This document shows positions 8,433 to 17,497 of a DNA stretch of 17,906 nt, piece after piece. The DNA is from Burkholderiaceae bacterium (GTDB taxonomy: Bacteria; Pseudomonadota; Gammaproteobacteria; Burkholderiales; Burkholderiaceae_E). Under the pieces are notes generated by a model. The model saw nothing but the letters and a program-made list of their open reading frames with translations, did no database searches and was not told where the DNA came from. The DNA lies in the NCBI GenBank assembly GCA_016710525.1, contig JADJVQ010000131.1, forward strand, positions 1 through 17,906, read 5' to 3'. A program made the position numbers and the translations under genes. Each line of letters opens with the position of its first letter. Position 1 is the stretch's first letter.

Positions 8433-9394
8433 TCAGCCCTTCGCGGCGGTGGCGCCAGCCCCGGAATTGCCCGCGGCCAGCAGCACCGCGTGCAGGTCGC
8501 CGCCGAACGAACGCACGTCGTCCATCACCGCCTTGTTGCGCCGGACCAGCCAGTTGTAGCCCATCACCGCCGGCACCGCCACGGCCAGCCCGATCGCGGT
8601 CATGATCAGCGCCTCGCCGACCGGGCCGGCCACCTTGTCGATCGAGGCCTGACCGGCCACGCCGATGGCGGTCAACGCGTTCAGGATGCCCCAGACGGTG
8701 CCGAACAGCCCCACGAAGGGGCTGATCGACCCGACAGTGGCCAGGAACGCCAGGCCGTCCTGCATGCGGCTCTGGACCCGGTCGATCGAGCGCTGGATCG
8801 ACATGCTCATCCAGTCGTTCAGATTGATCTGGCCCAGCAGGCCTTCGTGCTTGCGGGTGGCCTCGAGCCCGGCCTCGGCAATGAAGCGAAACGGGCTGCC
8901 CTCCTCGAGCGTGTCGGCACCCTGGCGAACCGTCTGGGCGTTCCAGAAGCCGCCGTCGACGCCGCGTGCCTGGCGCTTGATGCGGCCTTGTTCGACGAAC
9001 TTCGTGACGATGATGTACCAGCTGCCCATCGACATCACGAGCAGCAGGACCAGCACTGCCTTCGCGACGAAGTCCGACCCCTTCCAGAGCGCTTCCAGAC
9101 CGTAGGGATTCTCGACCGTGTCCTTGCCCGGCCCGGCGGGCACCGCCGCCGCCCCGGCGGGCACGGGCCGCCGGGCGCGCAGCGGCGCTGGCGGCGGACG
9201 CCCGGGCGCAGCAGGCGTGCACCGGGGCCGGGCACCGGAGGGGGCGCCGGGGCCGGGCCGGACGACTGCGCGGCGGGCGCGCCGCCCTTGTCCTGGGCGG
9301 CCAAAGTGGCAGGCAGGCCCGATACCAGGAGCGCGGCGACCGACACGACAATCAACGAGGCGCTGCGAACAGCGGCCAGGGGGTTGCGCAACAT
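8433..9394 (-). CDS. exbB: ExbB (MotA/TolQ/ExbB family) with signal peptide and Pro/Ala-rich extension (one frame break)
   Basis: The start at 9394 follows GGAGAG and gives a signal-like N-terminus (MLRNPLAAVRSASLIVVSVA..LAAQ), then an Ala/Pro-rich linker, then a normal ExbB core. The core carries AVLVLLLVMSMGSWYIIVTK for the first helix, the central FVGLFGTVWGI, and GEALIMTAIGLAVAVPAVMGYN for the pore helices, with the conserved threonines and glutamate. The frame of the signal peptide and the frame of the core differ by one base. A base is missing within about 9195-9240, in the GC-rich linker. A cleavable or extended N-terminus ahead of the three-helix core is known in the longer ExbB variants; E. 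coli ExbB lacks it. First gene of the minus-strand operon. Confidence 0.93.
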
Positions 9395-9460
9395 GAACTC
9401 TCCAGCGAATCGACAAGGCCGGCGCCCGCACGTCGCGCCGACAGCCCGGATCATGGCACA

Positions 9461-9493
9461 GGGCCGGACCCCTGTCCGCCCGGGGTCCGGCCC
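9461..9493. promoter_or_regulatory. Perfect 12-bp inverted repeat between divergent exbB and fabI
   Basis: GGGCCGGACCCC (9461-9472) and GGGGTCCGGCCC (9482-9493) are exact reverse complements separated by nine bases. It sits 67 bases upstream of the exbB start and 179 bases upstream of fabI. No U-run follows on either strand, so it is not a standard intrinsic terminator. It could be an operator for a dimeric regulator or a 5'-leader hairpin. The rest of the 278-base intergenic stretch (9395-9672) shows only a smaller 6-bp stem (GGCGCC at 9598 and 9610) and no promoter I can call with confidence. Confidence 0.6.
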
Positions 9494-9672
9494 GCGGCGC
9501 AACGGATTCGATGATATCGCGCATGCAGACGGCCCGGCGATCGGCCCGGCGCCCTATGGTCGCCGGCTCTCGGCGCGGGCCCCGGTGCGAGCACTCCGGC
9601 GCCGACTGCGGCGCCCGCCGCACGAGGGGTGCCCTCCGCCTGCCCCCTCAGAGCCGCACAAGGAATTCGACC

Positions 9673-10473
9673 ATGGGCATCCTCACCGACAAGCGGATCC
9701 TGATCACCGGGCTGCTGTCGAACCGCTCCATCGCCTACGGCGTCGCCAAGGCCTGCCGCCAGCACGGAGCTCAGCTCGCCTTCACCTACCAGAACGAGCG
9801 TTTCAAGGACCGTGTCGTCGAACTGGCCGCCGAATTCGACTCCTCGCTGGTCTTCGCCTGCGACGTGGCCGACGATGCGCAAATCGACGCCCTGTTCGCC
9901 GACCTGGGCCGGCAATGGGATGGACTGGACGGCTTGGTGCACGCGATTGCATTCGCGCCGCGCGAAGCGATCGCCGGCGACTTCCTCGAGGGCCTCTCGC
10001 GCGAGGGCTTTCGGGTCGCCCACGACATCTCCAGCTACAGCTTTCCGGCGCTCGCCAAGGCGGCCTACCCGATGATGCAGGGCCGCAAGGCCGCGCTGCT
10101 GGCGCTGACCTACCTGGGCGCGGTGCGCATGGTGCCCAGCTACAACACGATGGGAATGGCCAAGGCCAGCCTGGAGGCGGGCGTGCGCTATCTGGCCGAG
10201 AGCCTCGGACCGCGGGGCATCAGGGTCAACGGAATTTCGGCCGGACCGATCCGCACCCTGGCGGCCAGCGGCATCAAGGGATTCTCGAAGATCCTGGCCC
10301 TGGTCGAGCAGAATGCGCCGCTGCGCCGCAACGTCACCCTCGAGGACATCGGCCAGGTCGCAGCATTCCTGCTCTCAGACATGGCCGCCGGCGTGACCGC
10401 CGAAATCACCTACGTCGACGGTGGCTTCAACACCGTCATGGGCGGCGCCCCCGGCGGCCTGGACGCGCTCTGA
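9673..10473 (+). CDS. fabI: Enoyl-[acyl-carrier-protein] reductase (NADH), FabI
   Basis: 266 residues, intact. It reduces enoyl-ACP in the last step of each fatty-acid elongation cycle in the cytoplasm. The classical FabI markers are present: the nucleotide-binding turn GLLSNRSIA (13-21), the CDVADD segment (63-68), and the catalytic Tyr-x6-Lys pair in SYNTMGMAK (Y157, K164) with a second tyrosine at Y147. RVNGISAGPIRTLAASGI is also typical. ATG 9673 is chosen because AAGGA (9660-9664) lies eight bases upstream; the frame is open further upstream but without FabI-like sequence. It is transcribed alone, divergent from exbB and convergent with the flavoenzyme gene. The C-terminal tail VMGGAPGGLDAL is slightly extended. 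This is the triclosan/isoniazid target family, but resistance cannot be judged here. Confidence 0.97.
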   Translation: MGILTDKRILITGLLSNRSIAYGVAKACRQHGAQLAFTYQNERFKDRVVELAAEFDSSLVFACDVADDAQIDALFADLGRQWDGLDGLVHAIAFAPREAIAGDFLEGLSREGFRVAHDISSYSFPALAKAAYPMMQGRKAALLALTYLGAVRMVPSYNTMGMAKASLEAGVRYLAESLGPRGIRVNGISAGPIRTLAASGIKGFSKILALVEQNAPLRRNVTLEDIGQVAAFLLSDMAAGVTAEITYVDGGFNTVMGGAPGGLDAL

Positions 10474-10537
10474 CCGGGGCAGACCGGCGGTGGCCGGCCA
10501 ACGAACCGGCACCAAAGGGCACGCAAGACGGACCGGA

Positions 10538-11764
10538 TCAGGCGATCGCGGCGGCGTCGATTCGCGGCGTCGATGCGCCTGTGCCTGCCAGCGCCGCCGG
10601 CATCTTTCCGCTGATCAGGTACTCGACCAGTTCACGCACCGGCCGGATCGCCGAACCGAACGGCAGGCTGGCCGCGCCCCGGAAGAACAGCCCGCGGGAG
10701 ATCTCGCCCTTCAGCGCCGCCGACAGCTGGCTGTCGATGCAGAACTGGCCGAACTTGGACAGTCCGTCGCGCAGGCCGCAGGTCGTCAGGCACTGCAGCG
10801 AGGTGGCGCACTTTCGGCTTGCGCCTTCAGCCGCCTTCAGCTTCAGACTGGCCTCGCGCTGAAGGTAGCGCTCCAGCCAGGGCGTGCGGACCGCGCGCGC
10901 CGGCAGGCCGGCAACACTGACGAACTCGACGATGTCTTCAGGGCGTGCACCAGCCAGCACTTCCTTGAAGCGCGGATGGGCATCGCCTTCGGCGCTGACC
11001 GCGAAGGCAGTGCCCAGCTGCACCGCGGACCAGCCCGCGCCCAGCAGTTCGCGCACCCGCTCGTGGCGGTTGATCCCACCGGCCGCCACCAGCGGCAGAT
11101 CGGCATCGGACAGCCCCAGGCCCCGCAGCGCCGTGCTCACCTCGTCGCGCACCCGCGCGAAGTCGAAACGGCCATCGTTGAGTTCTTCGAGGCGGGTGGC
11201 GCCCAGATGGCCGCCGGCGTGGCCGGGGTGTTCGATCACGATCGCATCCGGCATGCGGCCGCGGCGCAGCCATTTTTTCAGCACCACCGTCACGCCGCGC
11301 GAATCCGACAGGATCGGCAGCAGCGCGACCTCGGGGAAATCGGCCACCATGTCGGGGAGATCGAACGGCAAGCCCGCCCCCATGACGATCGCATCGGCGC
11401 CCGATTCGCAGGCCTGGCGGACCAGGTTCGGATTTTCGTCGACCGCCTTCATGACATTGACGGCAACCGCGCCGCGCCCCTGGGCGAGGGACTTCGCCTG
11501 CCGGATCTCGCGGTCCAGCGCCTCCCGGTTGATGGCGTCCAGCACAGCGCGCTCGCGCACGCCCTTTGAGCGCGCCATCAGGTCGGGGTGATGATGCCGA
11601 AGGTCGACCGAGGCAATCGTGCCGAGCGCTCCCAGTGCCGAGACCGAACCGGCCAGCCGGTGCGCCGATACGCCCACGCCCATGCCACCCTGGACCACCG
11701 GCAGCAGTTCGCGGCCCTTGAGCCGGAACGGTCGCAGACCCGAGCTTGCGAGCATCTCAAACAT
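10538..11764 (-). CDS. Nitronate monooxygenase / FabK-like FMN oxidoreductase with C-terminal Cys cluster
   Basis: 408 residues, TIM-barrel flavoprotein of the nitronate monooxygenase family (formerly 2-nitropropane dioxygenase). Seen: the N-terminal VQGGMGVGVS (24-33), the histidine motif EHPGHAGGHLG (178-188), AAGGI (227-231) and the FMN-phosphate strand VQLGTAF (248-254). A C-terminal extension has four cysteines (319, 325, 329, 342) in CATSLQCLTTCG and FGQFC, unusual for a simple nitronate oxidase. ATG 11764 has GAGGAG five bases upstream. It is 82 bases downstream of egtD on the same strand, so co-transcription is likely. Family members oxidise alkyl nitronates such as propionate 3-nitronate, or act as FabK enoyl-ACP reductases. 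FabI being present makes the latter less needed. The 64-base gap to the convergent fabI end shows no strong terminator. Substrate unknown. Confidence 0.88.
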   Translation of the reverse strand: MFEMLASSGLRPFRLKGRELLPVVQGGMGVGVSAHRLAGSVSALGALGTIASVDLRHHHPDLMARSKGVRERAVLDAINREALDREIRQAKSLAQGRGAVAVNVMKAVDENPNLVRQACESGADAIVMGAGLPFDLPDMVADFPEVALLPILSDSRGVTVVLKKWLRRGRMPDAIVIEHPGHAGGHLGATRLEELNDGRFDFARVRDEVSTALRGLGLSDADLPLVAAGGINRHERVRELLGAGWSAVQLGTAFAVSAEGDAHPRFKEVLAGARPEDIVEFVSVAGLPARAVRTPWLERYLQREASLKLKAAEGASRKCATSLQCLTTCGLRDGLSKFGQFCIDSQLSAALKGEISRGLFFRGAASLPFGSAIRPVRELVEYLISGKMPAALAGTGASTPRIDAAAIA

Positions 11765-11846
11765 GCGGACTCCTCGTGAAATGCCGCGAGTCTGCCCGCC
11801 GGTGCCGTTCGGCGCATTGATCTTCGTCAGCCGAGATTGATCAAAC

Positions 11847-12853
11847 TCAATCGGCGACGCGAAAATCGGGATCCCGGCCCGAGGGGCGAGCCAGGACCAG
11901 TGCGAACCAGTCGCGCGGGTCGCGCCACATCTGATCGACGCGGTAACCCGCCGAGCCCAGCAGCGCCGAGAACCCCTCGACACTGTATTTGTACGAGTTT
12001 TCGGTGTGAATCCGCTGGCCTGCCAGCCAGACCCGGTGGCCACCGCTCCAGCACACCCGAGCCGGCTCGCGCGCCTCCAGGTGCATCTCGATCCGACTGG
12101 CGGGGCATTGAACAAGGCGCGATGACGCCACTGTCGAACGTCGAAATCGCAGCCCAGCAGCCGATTCAGGTGCACCAGCACGTTCAGATTGAACGCGGCG
12201 GTGATCCCGAGCCGGTCGTCGTAGGCGGCCTCGAGCACGTCGACAGGCTTGATCAGATCGATGCCGATCAGCAGCCCGCCCTCGGGATCGGTCTGCGCGC
12301 GCATCCGCTCCAGGAAGGCGCGCGCCTCGGTCGGGTCGAAATTGCCGATGCTCGAGCCTGGATAGAAGAACCATCGGCGGGCGGCAGGCAGGCTCGGCCC
12401 GAGGTCGAGACGGTGCGAAAAATCGGTGCCGATCCCGGTCATGCGCACCGTCGGGTGCTGGCGGGCCAGCGCGCCCAACGCGTCGCGCACATAGTCCACC
12501 GAAATGTCGACCGCCACATAGTGGGACGGCGACAGTCGGGCCATCAGCCCGCCGGCCTTGCCGCAGTCGCCCGCGCCCAGGTCGATCAGGCAGGCGTGCG
12601 GGCCGATCGCCCGGGCGATGTCGGCTCCGTGGGCCTCGAACAGGGCGGCTTCGGTGCGGGTCGGGTAGTACTCGTCGGTCAGGCAGATCGCCGCGAACAG
12701 CGACGAACCGAGCCGGTCGTAGAAATACTTCGGTGAAATGGCCGCCGACGGGGACTGCAGTCCGGCGATGATCTCGGCGCGCGAAGCCGAGGCGTCCGAT
12801 CGGTGCAGTTCGATGAAAACGGGGCCGGCTGTCGGCTGAATCGCAGCGTGCAC
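11847..12853 (-). CDS. egtD: L-histidine N-alpha-methyltransferase (EgtD-like), one frame break
   Basis: About 335 residues when repaired. SAM-dependent enzyme family that trimethylates histidine to hercynine, the first step to ergothioneine. Motifs: EYYPTRTE (61-68), SAM loop DLGAGDC (91-97), GTDF (142-145), GSSIGN (166-171), YDDR (211-214), RIEMHL (254-259) and IHTENSYKY (282-290). E285 and S287 match the histidine-binding Glu282/Ser284 of M. smegmatis EgtD, and M257 matches its Met252, so histidine specificity is predicted. One base is missing at the GGGG run 12102-12105, after RALFNA. I prefer the GTG at 12853: AAGGA is ten bases upstream, the length fits the family, and room is left for promoters. 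The ATG at 12958 would leave 28 bases to the divergent gene. No egtB is in the window, so the next pathway step is unaccounted for here. Confidence 0.87.
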
Positions 12854-12952
12854 TCGGTGGCTGTCCTTGCAGAAGGGGCGGTCGAAGTCCTGGCTGGGCC
12901 CGGTCTGAACGCCCTGCCAGGGTGATTGCCGCACCAGCGCACGGCCAGGCCG

Positions 12953-12958
12953 TATCAT
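12953..12958. promoter_or_regulatory. Candidate -10 element usable in both directions
   Basis: The plus strand reads TATCAT and the minus strand of the same bases reads TATGAT, one mismatch from TATAAT. It lies in the 133-base region between the divergent egtD-like gene and the ABC exporter operon. The minus-strand copy would leave a leader of about 90 bases before GTG 12853. No good -35 box is seen at normal spacing for either strand, so this is tentative. Confidence 0.25.
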
Positions 12959-12986
12959 AGAGCGCTCCTGTTCGTCTGACTGATCG

Positions 12987-13658
12987 ATGCACGCCCCCCT
13001 GCTGAAGCTGGACGGCGTTGGACGCCGCTACGGCGCACGCTGGGTTCTGCACGACCTGTCCCTGCGCATTGCCGCCGGCCAACGCGTCGCCCTGCTGGGC
13101 GAGTCCGGCTCGGGCAAGTCCACCCTGCTCAACCTGATCGCCGGCCTCGAAACACCCGATGCCGGCGAGATCGTGCTCGACGGGCAGCCCGTGCACCGCA
13201 TCGGCCCCGACGCCGCGGCGCGTTTGCGCAGTACCCGCCTGGGCTTCGTGTTCCAGGCGTTTCACCTGATCTCGCACCTGAACCTGGCCCAGAACGTGGC
13301 TGTGCCCCTGCTGCTGATCGGCATGGCGCGCCGCCCTGCCCTGGAACGGGCCGGCGAACTGCTGCACCGGCTGGGCCTGGGCGAGCGCCAGGCCAGCCTG
13401 CCGCGCGAACTGTCCGGAGGCGAGCAGCAGCGCGTGGCGCTGGCCCGCGCGCTGGTCCATCGCCCGGCGCTCGTGCTGGCCGACGAACCGACGGGCAATC
13501 TGGACCCGTCGTCGGCCGGTCGTGCCATCACCCTGCTGCGCGACGAAATCGCCGCCAGCGGGGCCGCACTGCTGATGGTCACGCACTCGCAGCAGGCGGC
13601 GGCGGCGTGCGACCGCCGGCTTGCGCTCGATGAACACGGATTGCGCGAACTTGCCTGA
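12987..13658 (+). CDS. ABC exporter ATPase, LolD/MacB class (AttE-like)
   Basis: 223 residues, intact nucleotide-binding domain: Walker A GESGSGKST (38-46), Q-loop Q90 in FVFQAFHL, signature LSGGEQQR (142-149), Walker B ALVLADEP (161-168) with catalytic E167, D-loop NLD (171-173) and switch H200. Its length and the FVFQ..NVAVPLL spacing put it in the LolD/MacB/FtsE class, which pairs with FtsX-type permeases. It powers mechanotransmission or export of envelope substrates from the cytoplasmic face. The permease gene starts 29 bases before its stop, and an AttH-like gene follows, which is the AttEFGH arrangement. Ribosome site before ATG 12987 is weak. Confidence 0.93.
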   Translation: MHAPLLKLDGVGRRYGARWVLHDLSLRIAAGQRVALLGESGSGKSTLLNLIAGLETPDAGEIVLDGQPVHRIGPDAAARLRSTRLGFVFQAFHLISHLNLAQNVAVPLLLIGMARRPALERAGELLHRLGLGERQASLPRELSGGEQQRVALARALVHRPALVLADEPTGNLDPSSAGRAITLLRDEIAASGAALLMVTHSQQAAAACDRRLALDEHGLRELA

Positions 13659-16237
13659 TTCGCCAGCCGACGCCACGGACCTCCGCGCCACTCCGGCGCA
13701 CGACGCACGAGCGCCCTCCCCGGCTCTGATCGGGTGGCTGCTCGCCGGACAATGGCGCGCCCAGCCGGGCCGCCTGGCCACCGCGGTCCTGGCCATCGCG
13801 ATCGGGGTCGCGCTCAGCCTGGCGATCGAACTCGTCAACCGCAGCGCGCTGTCCGAGTTCGGCAATGCCTTGTCGATCGTCAACGGCGAGGCCCACGCCA
13901 GCCTGGTGGCGCGCAGCAACGGCATGGCCGAATCGCTGTACGACACGGTGCTCGCCGACCCCCGGATCACCGCCGCCAGTCCGGTCGTCGAGGGCACGGC
14001 GCTGCTGAACGGGCAGTCGCTGCGGATCATCGGAATCGACATCATGCGGGCCGCCGAAGTCACGCCCGGCCTGCTTCCCCAGGGCGACAGCCAGGGCTCG
14101 GCCTCGAGTGTGTTCGCCGATGACGCGCTCTTCCTCAGCACCGCGGCGCTGGCCACTTGGCGGGTCAAGGTCGGCGAGTCCGTCTCGGTGCGGGTCGGCT
14201 TGGGTATCGTGCGCCTGAGGATTGCCGGCACCGTGCCCGGTGCGGCGCCTGGCCAGGCCCTGGGCGTGATGGACATCGGCGCCGCGCAGTGGCGACTGGG
14301 CTGGCTGGGCCGGCTCACCCGCATCGATCTGCGCCTGGCGCCCGGGGTCGATCCGAGCGCCCTGGCTCGGGAGTGGACAGCCCGATTGCCCGCCGACGCC
14401 ACCTGGTCCACGCCGCAGGCCGGCGCGCAGCGCATGTCCAACCTGTCGCGCGCCTACCGGGTCAACCTCTCGGTACTGGCGCTGGTTGCGCTGTTCACCG
14501 GCGGATTCATCGTGCATGCCACCATCGCGCTGGCCACCGCGCGCCAGGCGCCGACACTGGCGCTGCTGGCGGTGCTCGGCGCGCGGCCGAGGCATGCGCT
14601 GCACAGTGTCCTGGCACAGGCGCTGATCCTGGGGCTGGCCGGCGCGGCGCTCGGCGTGCTGGGCGGCGTGCTGATGGCCGGAGCTCTGCTGCGCCTGATC
14701 GGCGGCGACCTGGGCGGCGGTTATTTCGGCGGCGTGCAGGCCTCGCTGGTTGCCGAACCCGCTGTGCTGGCGCTCTTTGCCGCCCTGGGCATCGCCACCG
14801 CCCTGATCGGCAGTCTGGGGCCGGCGCTCGCGGTACGCCGCCAGTCGCCGGCGCAGGCCCTTCGTGCCTCGATCGACAACACGGCGCGCCCGGCACGGCG
14901 CGCGCTGCAAACAGCCGGGGCGCTGGCCGGGATGGGCCTGCTGCTGACCTTCCTGCCCGCCTGGAACGGATTGCCCTTGGCCGCCTATGGCGCGATCGCA
15001 CTGTGGCTGTTCGCCGGTATCGCCCTGGTCGGACCGATCACCGCACTCGCCGGGCGCGCGGCCGATACCCTGCTGGACGGCGCCTGGCGCCATCCCACGG
15101 CCTGGCTTCGCGCTGCAGAGGATCCGCGGCGCGCCGCAGTCCGCCGGCGTGGCGCTGTCAGGGGTAGTTGCCAGTTTCGCCCTGGCCAGCGCAATGACGA
15201 TCATGGTCGACAGCTTTCGGCACTCGGTGGCCGACTGGCTCGACACTGTCCTGCCGGCCGATCTGTATGGCCGGGCCGGCAGCGCCGGCCAGCAGGCGGC
15301 GCTGACGCCCGAAGTGCAGCAGCGCCTGACCCGGATCGAAGGTGTGGCCGGGGTTGAATTCCTGCGCAGCCTCGAGGTGTCGCTGCACCCCGATCGCCCT
15401 CCGGTCAGCCTGCTGGTCCGTTCGCTGGATCCGGCCGCGCCCGAGCGCCACCTTCCCCTGGTCGGAGCGGCCCGGCTGCCACCCGACGGCGTGCCTGCGG
15501 CCTGGGTGAGCGAGGCCATGGTCGATCTCTATGGCCTGCAGATCGGAGCCTTCGTCGAACTGCCGATCGGCGCACGCGCCCAGCGCCTGCAGGTGGCCGG
15601 CGTGTGGCGCGACTATGCCCGTCAGCATGGCGCGGTGGTGATCGACCGGGCCGACTACCTGGCGATGACCGGCGATGGCAGCGCCAGCGACATCGCCATC
15701 CGGCTCGCCGCGGGCGCCAGCGAGTCGGCCGTGACCGAGCGGCTGCGCGCTGCGGTGCCGGCCCTGCGCGACATCGAACTGCGCAGTGCGCGCGACATCC
15801 GGGCCCTGTCGCTGGCCATCTTCGATCGCAGCTTCGCGGTGACCTATGTGCTCGAGGCGATTGCGATCGTGGTCGGTCTCTTCGGGGTAGCCGCCACGTA
15901 CACGGGACAGGCGCTGGCCCGGGCCCGCGAATTCGGGATGCTGCGCCACCTCGGGTTCACCCGCGCACAGATCGTCCGCCTGTTCGCGATCGAGTCCGGC
16001 CTGCTGATCGCGGTCGGCGTGGCCTGGGGCGGCGCGCTGGGCGTGCTGATCGCCGTCGTGCTGGTGCATCGGGTCAATCCCCAGTCCTTCCACTGGACCA
16101 TGGAGATGCACTGGCCGGGCCCGGTGCTGGGCGCGAGCGCCGCCGCGCTGATCGGACTGGGAATCGCGGCGGCGGTGCTGGCCGCACGCTCGGCCGCCGG
16201 CGAGTCGCCGGTGCGGGCGGTGCGGGAGGACTGGTGA
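13630..16237 (+). CDS. Large FtsX-type ABC permease with two modules (AttF-AttG-like), one frame break
   Basis: About 869 residues, comparable to the YbbP class and about the sum of two FtsX-like permeases. Layout: helix 1 at about 48-70 (LATAVLAIAIGVALSLAIEL), a periplasmic domain, a helix cluster from LSVLALVALFTGGFIV, more helices to about residue 475, a second lone helix (SGVVASFALASAMTIMV), a second periplasmic domain, then three C-terminal helices ending with VRAVREDW. One extra base near 15104-15112 breaks the frame between HPTAWL and ALQRIRGAPQSAG. Both flanks are normal permease sequence. ATG 13630 overlaps the ATPase gene and the stop overlaps the next start. Substrate unknown; with the AttH-like partner, lipid-like or envelope material is a reasonable guess only. 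Confidence 0.9.
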
Positions 16238-17441
16238 GCCGGCACCGACGCCTCTGGCTGGCCGGCGGGCTGCTGGGCGCGGGATCGCTGGCCCGGCAGT
16301 TCGCGGCGCCGCTGGTCCGTCTGCTGGCGGCACCTTTTCTCCGGCCGCTGGCGGCGCGCCTGGCCCGACCGGGGGCAGCGCCGATCGCCTCGCTGGCGCC
16401 GATCCCCGGCGCCCGGGCGGCCGACAGCAACGGCCCTGGCCACCCGGGCGCCCCTTTGCCGCTGTGCTGCCCGGGCGGCGGCTGAGCTTCCCGGCCGACC
16501 ATGGTGCCCATCCCGAGTTCCGGACCGAATGGTGGTACATCACCGGCTGGGCCGATGTCGACGGCATCGAGACCGGGATCCAGATCACCTTCTTTCGCAG
16601 CGGAACCGGGCACTCCGGCGCCAACCCGAGCCGATTCGCGCCGACGCAGCTGCTGCTGGCCCATGCCGCGCTGGCGCGCGTGTCCGACGGGCGCCTGCGC
16701 CACGACCAGCGCAGCGCGCGGCTGGGCTTTGCGGATACCCGGATGTCGGGTTCCGATACCGGACTGAGCCTGCGCGGCTGGCATCTGACCCGGCAGGCGG
16801 ACGATCGCTACATCGCCCGGATCGCCGCCCGCGATTTCGAGCTCGATCTGAGTTTTCAGGCGCGCGCCGCCCCGATGCTGCAGGGCGAGCTCGGCTTTTC
16901 ACGCAAAGGCCCCGGCGCGGCCCAGGCCAGCTACTACTACAGCCGCCCGCAATTGGAGGTCGGCGGCACGCTCGTTCTGGGCGGACGGCGGCTGCCGGTG
17001 CGCAGCGGTCGCGCCTGGCTCGATCACGAGTGGTCCACCGAGGTGCTCGACGCGCAGGCCGTTGGCTGGGACTGGGCTGGCCTGAACCTGGACGACGGCA
17101 GTTCACTGATGGCATTCCGGATCCGTCGTCGGGACGGCACGACGCTCTGGTCGCACGCGCGCTGGCTGCCCGCGGATGCTGCGCCGCTGTCGCCGCAGTT
17201 CGAGATCGTCCGGCAATGGCGCTCGGCACGCAGCGGCGGCGTTTATCCGGTGTCGATGCGGATCGGGGTCGGCGGGCGACGCCTCGAACTGCAGCCGCTG
17301 TTCGATGACCAGGAGCTCGACGCCCGCGCCAGCACCGGCGGGTTTTACTGGGAAGGTGCCGTACGGATCTTCGAACAAGGTCGCATGGTCGGACGCGGCT
17401 ACCTCGAACTGACCGGCTACGCTGCACCCTTGCGACTTTGA
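16234..17441 (+). CDS. Secreted AttH / CrtC-family lipocalin-like protein (one frame break)
   Basis: About 402 residues. The GTG start at 16234 overlaps the permease stop (GTGA). The N-terminus SRHRRLWLAGGLLGAGSLA resembles a twin-arginine or Sec signal and is followed by a Pro/Ala-rich stretch. The conserved domain begins LSFPADHGAHPEFRTEWWY and includes WLDHEWSTE and GWDWAGLNLDDGSSLMAF, then GGFYWEGAV near the end. These mark the AttH/hydroxyneurosporene-synthase-like family (two lipocalin-like barrels). Such proteins are often labelled carotenoid 1,2-hydratase, but no carotenoid genes occur here and the operon fits the AttEFGH transport type better. One base is missing at about 16449-16457 (CCCC then TTT), separating the signal region from the domain; unrepaired, a start at 16464 would give a protein without its signal. 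Confidence 0.86.
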
Positions 17442-17497
17442 CACGCCGAAACACTCCCGTCGACACGTCCGCCGGCCTGCGCGGTTATGCTCCCGCG

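Noticed and set aside
9461..9493. Rho-independent terminator
   Set aside because: The stem is strong but no T-run follows on either strand, and it lies upstream of both flanking genes rather than after one.
8181..10862. Plus-strand 893-codon open frame
   Set aside because: Covers exbB/exbD antisense and fabI out of frame; contains no recognisable domain in its own frame.
10538..11764. Second enoyl-ACP reductase of FabK type
   Set aside because: The GHAGGH motif and length of 408 fit the nitronate monooxygenase group better, and fabI is present; not excluded, but not called.
11847..14441. Minus-strand 864-codon open frame
   Set aside because: Only its last 95 or so codons are real (EgtD C-terminus); the rest is antisense to the ABC operon or out of frame in egtD.
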